DNA of 64,000 nucleotides from Sthenelais limicola (Eukaryota > Annelida > Polychaeta > Phyllodocida > Sigalionidae), in assembly GCA_942159475.1 (NCBI GenBank), contig OW804096.1, positions 138,755,972 through 138,819,971 on the forward strand, written 5' to 3'. The notes beneath the pieces were generated by a model that was not told where the DNA came from, did no database searches, and saw nothing but the letters and a program-made list of their open reading frames with translations. Below, in pieces: positions 12,832 through 23,891 of the stretch. Within the stretch, counting starts at the first letter, position 1. Each line of letters opens with the position of its first letter. The translations under genes were made by a program, and so were the position numbers.

Positions 12832-15800
12832 TCATACTTGCTGGCGTCTCTTATGCTTTTTCTTCTTGGCGATTGCATTCTCTCTGCGGAGATAATTAAT
12901 GGCTAAGAGAGCATCTTGGATGGTTGGGAATACAAACAGTCTGTCCCCTCCCTCCCCACATATAGACCCATCTTCCTCCAGCTTGGATTGCAGCAGCGAG
13001 GAACAGTTTGCCAGAACAAATTTGACCCCAAGCAATTGATAATCAGTGGCTAGTTGTTTTAGCGCCACCATGCCCGTAAGGTCGATGTAGGAGATTGAAG
13101 AGCAGTCAATCACTATTGCCATAATGGGGGCCCCCATTGCAGGCTTCTCATACAACTCCTCACTGTTTGGGAATATTGGTTCAGATATATTTACATGAAG
13201 ATCTGTAAAGTCATTGCTCAAACTTGAAATGACATTCTGGACCTCAGGGTTCTCCCATGGGGACACTGCATCCTTTATTGCAGGGATATCCCCTTTTGAA
13301 TTCTCAAATCTATCACGTGATGAAACAGGAGGAGCTGTGCTTTTACTGGGGACTTCAGGAACATTAGTTGGATCAAATGCTAGTTCATACAGCCCTTCTC
13401 GGAACTGCTTGACTGTCGCGAAGTAGAGACCATTCTCAAACCTGAAAATTACTACATCAGATATTGGTCTGGAATTTGAATAACTGCCAACAGGAACATG
13501 AATGTCATGGAACACGCTAGGCACAAGTTCATAGCCTTGTTCATTCATGGCCATAATAGGTACTGTAAGGATAGACCACAGAAGCCCAATTCCTAGTCCA
13601 TATGACACATCCAGGAAGGTGACTGATACCCAAGTAATCATCCAAATACTAAAGTCTACTCTGCTAGCTCTCCACAGTCCCGGCAGAGTCCTGAACTGTT
13701 TGTAGAGTGGAAAGAGCGCAGTGAAGATAATGCAGCCCAGCACAGCATTCGGTAATGTCTTGAACAGGGGCCCGAGGAAGAGAACAACCACTAACAGTAA
13801 AGAGAAGGTGAAGATGCTCGCTATTTTACTTTTACCTCCACAGGTCTCTTGTATGAAGCATCTGGGAGGGGCGGCAGCACCAATAAAACCATGAAAGAAG
13901 GTTGCAATGCCATAGGATAGTGCATTGGAGATAAGCTCATGATTGGTGTCAATCTGATAGCGGTACTTGCGAGCAAAGATATCAGCCATTGATATAGTGA
14001 TAGTAAAGCTGAGTATTGCTGCAATGAAAGCATCAGGGAATAAGGCTGAAGCTTGGTCCAAAGCCACAGGGAGTTGGGGAGTAGGGAAACCCTTAGGTAT
14101 TGCACCTACAATACGAACATCCCACTTCTGGTTGAAGTTTACGCCATACGAAAGCCCGGTAGACACAATAAGAATGATTACTTCAATGGGAATAGGTATC
14201 GGTAGCTTGTTCCTCAGTTTCACATTGATGTATTCCTTAAAACTGATGAGAAGTGTGAGAACAATCAGTGAAATGACCAGGGATCCTATGTTGGTCAGGG
14301 GTAATTTTGATGCCAGGTCATACCACATGTTGGGCAGTTTGAAGAGTCCAGAATGGCGGATGATCTTGATCCCAAGCATTGAGCTGAACTGACTGCTGCC
14401 AATGTGGAACGCAGCCCCTGTGGTAAACCCTCCAATGAATGATGTTGGCATGAAGGTTTTGATGACCCCCAATCTGCAGATCCCCATTGCAAGCATTAGA
14501 GCACTGGCAATCAGGGACAGAGCAGAGGCTGTGGAAGCTTTGTATAACTCAAGGTCTTCATCTATTTCTCCAGTTGGACCAGCAGCGTTGATGACAGCGG
14601 TATTGTTTTGATCTAACAAGGAACCAACAGTGGCCCCATGTGAGTTCATATTGTTGTGGATTAACAACGATGTGTTCAGCTGGGCTCTCCTGTGAAGGTA
14701 TAGCTCTGCTTCTCGGTCAACAGCTGTTCCAACTACTATGCTGATGATGGCCATCGTACCGACAGCGACATGCCGTGACTGGCCGAACATGAAATAGATC
14801 AAGACAGGAAAGAAGCTGGAGTAAAGGCCGTAAACTGGTGCCACTCCTGCCAGAAGAGCAAAGCCCATGCCTTGTGGAATATGAATCATACCAACACTAA
14901 GCCCTGCCACCATGTCCTTCACTATCGACTTCTTAAATTCATAATTGAGGAAGACACTTATGAATGGGAACACTTTGAAGAGGATGGCCATGAGACGTCC
15001 CTTAGAGCAAGTGCAGAATTCTCTGCATTTTGCTCTGACCTGTTCCTTGCAGGATGTCTCTTCTGCTGGGATGCGGTGGAGAAACTCATCAAGTGTGATA
15101 CGATTTACTGCAGGACGCTCTGTGATGATTTTGACTGATTTGCCAATGTCCTTGAACTTGGCATCCATCTTGTCGTAGACCGACTCCATGGCCTGCCCAG
15201 AGAGCATGAGTGGCCAGTTGTCTGAGACATTGAACTTCTCCGCCGGTAGGTAGCGCTGCCGGATATCTGGAAAGAGAAAATACAACATTTATATGAGTAT
15301 ATAATAAATATATATAAGTGGGTCAGATTTTCAGATAATGTACAATTGGCAGCTGTACACATTTAGTTAATTCTGCTAAATTAGGATGCAATTTGGTCAA
15401 TACTAGGTAAATAATTATTAGAGTATATTCGGCATTGCAATGATTCTAGCAATCTGTTTGTCTAGGTTGAACTGTATTTTGAACTTTATTTTTGTCTTAA
15501 ATGTGGGTTATTTGAGAAGATTTGTGAAGGTGAATTGTACATTTTCTGAAAACTTGACCCAAGTATAGGGGTCGTCATGTACAATTTGCCTACCTCAAAC
15601 ATCTCACATTACCCAAATTTAAGACGAAAATGTGGTTCAAAATAGAGTTCAACATTAACGTTAAAACGTTTTTAAAAATCACCACAATACCCAATATACC
15701 CAGATATAGTTGTTATTAATCACTGTTTAGCCTTTGGGCTTTTCAATCTGGTATTATTTAATGTGTTGATCCTCTTTCGTTTGACCTCAGATTTTCTTTC

Positions 15801-18457
15801 ACTCCAATCTAAATTAACTCACGTGAGGTTTTGTTCATGTTCATCATTTCAGGATGTTTTATTCCTGTTAAAATATGTGATCCGTTTTAGGAAAATGAGT
15901 CATAAGTCGCAAAATATGGATGTTGAGATTTCACCATATTTGAAAAGAGGAGATCAAGCTGATTCCAATGATAGTAAACATGAAGGACATTTAAAAAGTG
16001 TTTCTATATTCTATGTTTGATATTTTTATTTTTGAAATAATGTTTCTGGATGGGTAATTACCAGTATAGTAACTAAATATACTCCATGATACGAAGGTCT
16101 TTCAAACGCAAGGATATATTTAATACAATGTCCCAAATTTGTTACATATGGCCATAAGTGCTAAACCCTCTGAATATCAGACCATTTTAATGAATCGATC
16201 TTGTGAAAAAAAAACACTTTAAAAAATATGAATTTTGCGACTTGTGACTCATTTTACTGAAACACATCACATATGTTTTTAAACACAGGAGCTGCCTCAT
16301 ATCTGTCTATTAAACTGCGCACTTAAGGGTGGTCTCCACTGGCTGCAGTAAGCTCTGAGGTAAGCTCTGCAGTAAGCCTTGCAATGGTGCAGTGATGGTG
16401 AGGAGTGACGAGGTTCTCCCTACATCGTTCACTGACCATGTAGCCAAGGTCCTCGTCATTCCTCTCAGCCTACAGAACCAGCACCAACCATCGCAAGGCT
16501 TACCACAGCGATTGCAGCAACCAGTGAAGACCACCCTTTAGTTAACGTCGGTCCAAAACTACTTTCATTCCATTCTTTTCCAGCCCATCTAAAAGTTATT
16601 TGACCAAAATTTTGGAGGATTTCATGGGAATCCATTCTTACGGCTCACCAGCGGCCGTTTTCTCTCGACTTATTCCACTTCCAACGCATTAAACGCAATT
16701 AAAACATATAAGAGCTGCAGAATATTGATAAATGACAGAGAATATTCCTCTTTCCATAGGTTTCTCTCTTTCAATTCTACATTGTATGACAACGGTTGTA
16801 AATGTGATATGGAAATAAAATTCTATCAATATTATTATTATTATAAATCCAGTCCTAGAAGTTAATTTTTAAAGTTTTGTTTGTAATAATAGCTGGGAAT
16901 GCAGCTTTAAACATGATGGTATCAATGTGATGGAATGGTGCTATACATCAGGTTCACCATCTATACTTTTTAATTACTAATTACCGCCCTTTAATTAGCT
17001 TTAATTAGTTTGTGATCGATTTGGAGGATAGCGCATCTCATAATGGTTACACTCTTCTCAGGAACCGAGATTGAGGTTATTTTAGGTCGGGATTTGGGGT
17101 TCAAAAGGGTCTAAGGAATTTGGGAAAACATTCAGAGCCAAATTTAGACATTTTATTACAGAATTGTTATTATTGTATTTTATTTGTTTTTATTTATAAT
17201 TTACACATGCAAATGTACACTACTGCATGTCTAATACTTCCTTTAAGCCTGTAATTCTTGCACCACATAAATATGTACTATTGACTGAAAGGAGAATTGA
17301 AGCTCTAGTCCAATATTCACACAATTACTCATACTTATGTTAACGTATTAATATTCGCGCAGTATTTATGTTCGCTATTTTCGCGCACCCACCTTTGTGC
17401 GCGAAAATAAATCCTGCGTAAAAAGGTATAATTATTGCATATATATTATACAAGATGAGAGGCTTCCTTGCTGCGCGAATTTAAATCTGCGCGAAAAGGT
17501 GTCTAAGTGCTTAGTGCGCGAAAATGTATCTGCGCGAAAATAAATACGTTTACAGTATGTTACTTATTATTGTCCAATATTCACACCATGAACCAATACT
17601 TATGTTATAGTGATTAAGGTTCAATAAAGTGAGTTGTGGGGATGGAATTCATGCATTGAAGATTAAGTTATCGATCATAGCAGTGAAATTGCCAGCCCAA
17701 TTGAATATATGGGTCAGATGTTCAGAAAATGTACAATTGGCAGCTTTACACATTTAGGAAATTCTGCTAAATTTGGCTAAAAAATTATTAATACCGGGTA
17801 TAGCCAAGTATATGTTATGTGTTTCAGGAAAATGAGTCATAAGTCGCAAAATGGATATTTTTCAAAGTGTTTTTTCACAAGATCACATTATTGGAATGTT
17901 CTGATTTTTGGAGAGTTTGTCACTTATAGTAATGTCAATCGATGTATCAAATTTCAAGACAATCTATGTAATATATCCTTTCGTTTTAAAGGTCCTCATA
18001 TGGACTACATTTAGTTTCTTTACTGTTTATTGACCTCAAGATATTGCAAAGTTTTCTTTTCAAAAACGAAAATATCAAACTTAAAATATAGAAATACTTA
18101 TTGGATTATTGTTGATGTTCAAATATAATGGTATCTCAAAATCTATTTTTTGCGACTTATGACTCATTTTCCTGAAACACATCACATATTTGGTTTCGCA
18201 TTGATTTAAAGTATCAGTTCTGTTATGTTAAACTACATTTTGAAGCTCATTTTTGTCTTCAATTTGGGTTATTTGAGAGGATTGGTGAAAACGAATTTTC
18301 TGAAAATCTGCCCCATATTCCAAAGTTGTGTCGGAAGTTATGAATGATTTGTACAGCATTGAAGCATTGAGTAAAACGATAGAATCAATGCCATAAAGTA
18401 TTTCTTACCCTTCACCACCATCCGCACACCTTCGGAGATCGTCTTTGGCTTGGCCAT
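12832..18457 (-). CDS. SLC26A-like: SLC26-family anion transporter (SulP/STAS), 2 exons
   Basis: Exon 1 is 18457-18409 and exon 2 is 15266-12832 (with stop), giving 827 residues. Exon 1 encodes MAKPKTISEGVRMVVK plus one base before GTAAGA. Exon 2 follows CTCTTTCCAG and continues as DIRQRYLP, so the Met at 15288 is intronic. The protein is a multipass membrane anion transporter or exchanger by family (sulfate, chloride, bicarbonate, oxalate). The SLC26 signature spans about residues 137-190 (IPQGMGFALLAGVAPVYGLY, then FGQSRHVAVGT). A hydrophilic outer loop at about 198-258 has NTS and NNT glycosylation sequons. More membrane segments run to about residue 590. A C-terminal STAS domain (VIDCSSISYIDLTGMVAL) is split by a variable loop, and the tail is very basic. 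The family is usually multi-exon, so one 811-residue exon is unusual and might reflect intron loss. Which SLC26 paralogue this is cannot be decided by eye. Confidence 0.93.
15320..15560 (+). mobile_element. Family A MITE, subfamily A1, in the SLC26 intron
   Basis: It is complete and begins 54 bp from the exon 2 acceptor, so it lies just upstream of the polypyrimidine tract of that intron. Confidence 0.85.
15572..15720 (-). mobile_element. Family A fragment
   Basis: Internal family A sequence (ACCCAAATTTAAGACGAAAA, TTCAAAATAGAGTTCAACAT) without intact ends, directly after the complete copy. Confidence 0.6.
15876..16271 (+). mobile_element. Family B MITE in the SLC26 intron
   Basis: Both TIRs are recognisable: AGGAAAATGAGTCATAAGTC on the left and CTGAAACACATCACA on the right. 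Confidence 0.82.
16543..16915 (+). repeat. Dispersed repeat G, copy 2, interrupted by repeat O
   Basis: It begins AACGTCGGTCCAAAACTACT, contains GCTCACCAGCGGCCGTTTTC, and resumes after 16848 as AATCCAGTCCTAGAAG. It carries a single minisatellite-like unit, unexpanded. Confidence 0.6.
16736..16848 (+). mobile_element. Repeat O: retroposon 3' end with (ATT)n tail
   Basis: GAGAATATTCCTCTTTCCAT, then TGTATGACAAC and GTAAATGTGATATGGAAATA, ending in ATTATTATTATT. A second copy lies at 46481-46600 with the same tail type. Confidence 0.55.
17341..17562. mobile_element. Family I MITE rich in CGCGAAAA
   Basis: The ends TTAACGTATTAATATTCGCG and GCGAAAATAAATACGTTTAC are inverted, with four internal TGCGCGAAAA-type blocks. 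A partial relative lies at 52671-52786. It is flanked by an imperfect direct repeat of about 36 bp (17308-17343, 17571-17605). Confidence 0.6.
17711..18314 (+). mobile_element. Family A MITE, subfamily A3, split by a family B element
   Basis: The left part ends near 17812 and resumes at about 18190 with TATCAGTTCTGTTATGTTAA, ending GAAAATCTGCCCC. Removing the B copy restores a normal-length A element. Confidence 0.8.
17813..18187 (+). mobile_element. Family B MITE nested in family A
   Basis: TIRs TTATGTGTTTCAGGAAAATG and CTGAAACACATCACA. It is younger than the A copy it interrupts. Confidence 0.85.
18409..18457 (-). CDS. SLC26A-like: SLC26 coding exon 1 (true start)
   Basis: This 49-nt exon supplies the start codon in a good context (AACATGGCC) and 16 codons. 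It ends with one base (phase 1) before a consensus GTAAGAAA donor. Joining to the acceptor at 15266 restores the Asp codon that opens exon 2. The intron (15267-18408) is almost entirely transposon copies. Confidence 0.82.
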
Positions 18458-19292
18458 GTTGTCAGATATTTATCCCCCTTTTAATTGGAGTCCTTTGTCT
18501 TACTAATGAATTTCACTTCTCTCAGACTAGGCAGATGTTAACCCTTGGTGTAAAAAGTTCAGCTTCCATGTACTCATCCCCAGGTGTGTCTGGTATACCC
18601 ACAGACTGGGAGGAGGAGGAGGAGGAGAGGGTGTGCGTAGTATTTAAAAAGGAACGCAGTTATGAGACGCCAAGTGTTACCTATTATTATTTTGTCCCTT
18701 TCTGTTACATACAGAGACAGAATTAGTAACAGATACACTTGGAGCCCTGTTATCTTAGTAAGAAATAGTTTTATAAATCATGAGTGAGGAAATAATTAAG
18801 ATTAAGATACTTTTATTTTCGAACATGTCGCTGTCAGAAAACATGACTCCAGCTAAGGGAGGTTTGCAAGTTTTCTGTTAATTACAGTCAGGGTTGAACA
18901 GTGTACAATTCTACAGTCGTCATGGACGAAGGTAGCTCACTGTTATTTACATTGAGATTTGTCTCTTACATTAATATGTTAAGTGTAAAGCGCATTAAGC
19001 CTTTTTATAAACATTTTCTCAGAAATAGTAATTCTTTCTTTTGTTAAACACAGTTATTCTTGAGCTTTTGGATATGTACTGTTTTTACTCAATGAAATAT
19101 TGGTCTGACCATAAACTAATTAATCTAAACGCGGTAAAAACATGTGAAGCTTTTGTGCTCTGATTTTTATTGTTGTTATTGGGATTGGTCTGGAATGTAT
19201 CTAGACATGAATATATGAAAATACATGAAAATATATGCATCGGTGTTGGATAGGTTGACATTTATAGTGCTTTTCCCGCCGGTTAAATTGAA
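18458..19292. other. Upstream of SLC26; no clear promoter
   Basis: The region should hold the SLC26 5'UTR and promoter. A minus-strand CCTTTTTAAATACT near 18640 is TATA-like but weak. A GGAGGA run lies at 18608-18628. No other gene was seen. Confidence 0.3.
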
Positions 19293-19491
19293 AAAAAACC
19301 AGATGCGTGATGGGAAAGATGGGGACTTGTGTCATGGAAATATGTATAACACATGGATATTGACCTTGGAGCATTGATAAATAGTCCATGCTGAACATGG
19401 TATGTTTCCTATACAGTTTATACTGTACCATTAGTCCCATAATTCCATGCGAACCAAGATCCAAAATGGTGGCTACGCAAATCCCCTATTG
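19293..19491 (+). mobile_element. Family D fragment (right half)
   Basis: It starts at CCAGATGCGTGATGGGAAAG and runs to the right TIR GCAAATCCCCTATT. The left half is missing. Confidence 0.7.
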
Positions 19492-19754
19492 ACAATAAAT
19501 GTGAGACGGAATTAAAAGGCACAATGATGGAATTAAAATATGATGTGACAGAAATGCAAAATATGAAGACGGTATTATAAATATGGTCACTGGAATTAAA
19601 ACTTCTAAGACTAAATTAAAAGTACAGACACCAAATTAAAATGTATCAATCACTGCGTTGAAAGTCTGGGGACTATAATCACCTAAGGCAGAGACTAAAA
19701 AGATTAATAACCTCCATTTCAGGCCTCTGGTGCACCATTTCTCTATACATCCTT

Positions 19755-20889
19755 CTATTATACACCAAACAGTGCACCAGCGGCCCCTCAATGTCAGTCA
19801 TTAACCTCAGGATTGTACACCAAACAGTGCACCAGCGGCCCCTAAATGTCAGCCATTAACCTCAGGTTTATACACCAAACACTGCACCAGCAGCCCCTCA
19901 ATGTCAGTCATTAACCTCAGGATTATGTACCAAACAGTGCACCAGCGGCCCCTCAATGTCAGTCATTAACCTCAGGATTATGTACCAAACAGTGCACCAG
20001 CAGCCCCTCAATGTCAGTCATTAACCTCAGGATTATGTACCAAACCGTGCACCAGCGGCCCCTCAATGTCAGTCATTAACCTCAGGATTATGTACCAAAC
20101 AGTGCACCAGCGGCCCCTCAATGTCAGTCATTAACCTCAGGATTATACACCAAACAGTGCACCAGCAGCCCCTCAATGTCAGTCATTCACCTCAGGATTA
20201 TGTACCAAACCGTGCACCAGCAGCCCCTCAATGTCAGTCATTAACCTCAGGATTATGTACCAAACAGTGCACCAGCAGCCCCTCCATGTCAGTCATTAAC
20301 CTCAGGATTATGCACCAAACAGTGCACCAGCGGCCCCTCAATGTCAGTCATTAACCTCAGGATTATACACCAAACAGTGCACCAGCAGCCCCTCAATGTC
20401 AGTCATTCACCTCAGGATTATGCACCAAACAGTGCACCAGCGGCCCCTAAATGTCAGTCATTAACCTCAGGATTATACACCAAACAGTGCACCAACGGCC
20501 CCTCAATGTCAGTCATTAACCTCAGGATTATGCACCAAACAGTGCACCAGCGGCCCCTCAATGTCAGTCATTAACCTCAGGATTATGTACCAAACAGTGC
20601 ACCAGCAGCCCCTCAATGTCAGTCATTAACCTCAGGATTATGTACCAAACAGTGCACCAGCAGCCCCTCAATGTCAGTCATTAACCTCAGGATTATGCAC
20701 CAAACAGTGCACCAGCGGCCCCTCAATATCAGTCATTAACCTCAGGCTTATGTACCAAACAGTGCACCAGCAGCCCCTCAATGTCAGTCAATAACCTCAG
20801 GATTATGCACCAAACAGTGCACCAGCAGCCCCTCAATGTCAGTCATTAACCTCAGGATTATGTATCAAACAGTGCACCAGCAGCCCCTT
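19755..20889 (+). repeat. 55-bp satellite array, about 20 copies
   Basis: The unit is TTATGTACCAAACAGTGCAC, then CAGCAGCCCCTCAATGTCAG, then TCATTAACCTCAGGA. Variation is mostly at a few fixed sites (GTAC/CACC/GCAC, AGC/GGC). The period is not a multiple of three, so the 77-residue open frames are frame accidents. Confidence 0.93.
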
Positions 20890-21017
20890 ACACCAAATTA
20901 ATAAATACAGAGACAGAATTAATATTTATAATTGGAGATAACATTTGGCGCTCCATACTCAGCTGTCAACCTGACCTTCTTCACTCAAGCAGCGCTCAAG
21001 TGTACTTGGGCCTTTAG

Positions 21018-21237
21018 AAAACGTACAATTGGCCTTCACCAATCCTCTCAAATAACCCAAATTTAAGAAGAAAACCAGGTTCAAAATACAGTTCAACATA
21101 ACCAGACAGATTTATTGAATGAATACAATACAGAATAAACTCAGATATACCTATTATTTATCAATTTTCACTCTAATTTAGACGAATTTGATAGATGTGT
21201 AAAACTGTAGATTGTGCATTTTCGGAAAATCTGACCC
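21018..21237 (-). mobile_element. Family A MITE, subfamily A2
   Basis: The left TIR is decayed (GGGCCTTTAGAAAACGTACA). The right end is good. Confidence 0.78.
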
Positions 21238-21665
21238 ATTTGATGGAGTGGTTTCCGAAAGTAACATTGTGTATCTTGTCATATTGCTCCATACGGGATG
21301 AGGGAGTGTTCATCCGAAAGATTAAAATCTAGATTTTTTTTGCTATCTTCAGTGAAGTTATATTTTTTGTGTGGAAGGCCAATTAATCTCTCAGTGCAAA
21401 CATGATTCATGTCTTAATAACATGTTAGCATGAAATATCTGATCAAATTTAAACCTTTTCTTCATTTTCATGTATGTTACCTGAATTTCCTTGACAACAT
21501 TCCTGAATGAGGCACCAATGGTGTGGAACAAATTGGTCCCAGAGTCACAGATTTTAAACCAGAATGAATTAAAACATTCCTGAAATGGTACATGGAGAGT
21601 ACCGAATATAGGAACCAAGAACAGACCTGTAAATATTGGGTCAATGAAAATGACAAATCCTATCA

Positions 21666-21852
21666 ACTAACCCAAATTTAAGACAAAATTAAAGCTTAAA
21701 AATACAGTTCAACATAATCAGACAGATTTATTGATTGAATACAATACGGAATACACTCAGATATACCTAGTATTTATCAATTTTCACTCTAATTTAGTAG
21801 AATTTGAGAGATGTGTAGAACCGTAGGTGGTGCATTGTCGGAAGGTCTGACC
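21666..21852 (-). mobile_element. Family A MITE, subfamily A2, truncated
   Basis: The first 40-50 bp are absent: it starts inside at ACTAACCCAAATTTAAGACA and ends GAAGGTCTGACC. Confidence 0.72.
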
Positions 21853-21886
21853 AACTATATTTAAAGTGCTCAATATATGAATATCT

Positions 21887-22468
21887 TATGGAGAGAGAGG
21901 AGACGTAGAGAGAGGGAGGTATGGAGAGAGAGACAGAAAGGGAGACAAAGAGAAAGAGAGAGACAGGGGGAAAGTCTGAGACACAGAGAGACACAAGGAG
22001 GGACATAGAGAGGGGGAGACACGGAGAGACAGAGGGAGAGTCAGAGAGAGAGAGACAGAGAGGTAGACAAGAGAGAGAATGCTATGTTTTATTTCCTGAA
22101 TAAAGTTCGTGTAAAAATAAAAGGGGGTGAGATAGAGACATAGGAAGAAACACAGAGAGAGGGAGAGCGAGGGTGAGACTGAGAGAGAGACACACAGACA
22201 GACACAGAGAGGGGAGGGACAGTGACAGAGAGAGACAGAGAGGTAGAATAGAGGGAGGAGGGGGAAGACAGAGAGACAGAGAGAAAGGGGGCAGAGAGAA
22301 AGGGGGAGAAAGACACACAGACGGAGGGAAAGAGAGAGAGGGAGAGAGAGTGAGAGAGGGAGAGAGAGAGGGGAGAGAGAAAGGGAGCGAGAGAGAGAGA
22401 GGGAGAGAGAGGGAGAGGTGGGAGAGAGAGAGAGGGAGAGAGAGAGGGAGAGAGAGAGGGAGAGGGTG
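21887..22468. repeat. GA-rich (GAGAGG)n purine tract
   Basis: Nearly pure purine on the plus strand for about 580 bp, broken at 22080-22130 by an AT-rich piece. All open frames here (Ser/Leu- or Arg/Glu-rich) are artefacts of the repeat. Confidence 0.9.
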
Positions 22469-22810
22469 GATAATAAAATAAATAACACCTCCTTTTACGA
22501 ATGAAATCTCATTGACACCACCCGAGTATAAATAATCTAGAATCTAGTGCTCCGAAGAATGTGTTTTGCGGTTCTGTTAAGGGTATGATTTATGCGTATC
22601 CGGGATGATGAATGACAGTAGAATAACAAAAACTCAATTGAAATAAAATGGGACGAACGGTTCCTTCAACCATAACCTATTTCTCCACTCTTCTCCACAG
22701 TGGGTGCTTCCAAATTGTGTCTATTTATAGGTGCCAAAAATTTGACCCAAAACTTTAATATGAATTATTAACAGTCACCCACCATATAGATGTAAACCTT
22801 GATTATACGT

Positions 22811-23046
22811 GGGTCAGACTTTCAGAAAATGTACAACTCGCCTTCACCGATCCTCTCAAATAACCCATATTTAAGACAGAAATGAGCTTCAAAATGCAGT
22901 TTAACATAACAGAACTGATACTTTGAATCAATGCGATACCAAATATACTCAGATATACCCAAAATGTATCATATTTTTTGCAGAATTTAGCAAAAATTAC
23001 TAGATGTGTACAGCTGCCAATTGTACATTTTCTGAAAATCTGACCC
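22811..23046 (-). mobile_element. Family A MITE, subfamily A3
   Basis: A3 is marked by ACAGAACTGATACTTTGAAT followed by CAATGCGATACC. Complete copy. Confidence 0.85.
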
Positions 23047-23254
23047 ATCATGTCGTTGATGTATCTGTGCTGTCGGTGAATATGTTTCAGCTCTAGAGTA
23101 TGATGGCATAGTATGACATTTCATTATGATTATTATTAAATATTGAATATATCATTTTTACGTTTTATTCTTTTAAACAAATCAGGAATTTACTACCAAG
23201 AGGGATCGAAACATTAAAGCTGCACTCTCCGGTAAAGTCATATCGGTAAAAAAA

Positions 23255-23820
23255 CAAATATTTTCTACATTTACTTCCACTCTTTTCCAACCCATATCAA
23301 AGTCATTGGACCAAAGTTTTGGACGATTCTGTCCGGTTGTTTTTGCTACACGGCCTATTACTGGGCTTAATTGTATTTGGAGGACCCACTTATTATGATC
23401 ATGATTATGATTATGATCATGATCACTTATTATCGCTCACCGGCGGCTGTTTTCGCTTGGCCGATTTGCTTTCAAATACATATGAGGGTCAGATTTTCAG
23501 AAAAAGGACAATTCAACTTCGCCGATCTTCTCAAATAACCCAAATTTCAGACGAAAATAAAGTTCAAAATACAGTTCAATCTAATCAAACAGATTGCTAG
23601 AATCAATGGAATGCAGAATATACTCGAATGTACCTAATATTGGCCCAATTACAGCCTAATTTAGCAGAATTTACTAAATGTCTACAGCTGCTAATTGTAG
23701 ATTTTCTGAAAATCTGACCCATATTAACACATAACAGCAGTTGCAGCAGGAGAATATCGATAAATTCAGTCATAGAGGTCATAATATGAGTACATTTGGT
23801 AAGATAACCCAGAAAGCATA
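23255..23820 (+). repeat. Dispersed repeat G, copy 3, interrupted by family A
   Basis: The left part contains GCTCACCGGCGGCTGTTTTC. After the A insertion it resumes as ACACATAACAGCAGTTGCAG and GTCATAATATGAGTACATTT, a single unit of the sequence that is tandemly expanded at 12 kb. Confidence 0.65.
23486..23720 (-). mobile_element. Family A MITE, subfamily A1, nested in repeat G
   Basis: Complete, with both TIRs. It splits the G copy. Confidence 0.85.
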
Positions 23821-23891
23821 ATGTTAATATACTCAGCTCTGTATTAATGTATAATTAATGCTAAAAGTATATTATTATTAATGGTTTATGT

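Noticed and set aside
15266..15288. Start codon at 15288 for the SLC26 protein (MLYFLFP...)
   Set aside because: These seven codons are the polypyrimidine tract and AG of the intron. The upstream exon at 18.4 kb joins in phase and gives a better N-terminus.
20121..20574. Two 77-residue repeat proteins in the 55-bp array
   Set aside because: The period is not a multiple of three, so frames shift every unit; the open stretches are accidental.
19755..20889. CRISPR array
   Set aside because: There are no unique spacers between conserved repeats, the whole 55-bp unit is repeated, and the DNA is animal nuclear sequence.
21886..22488. Ser/Leu-rich or Arg/Glu-rich proteins in the GA tract
   Set aside because: Purely a consequence of the GAGA repeat; no stop codons arise in such sequence.
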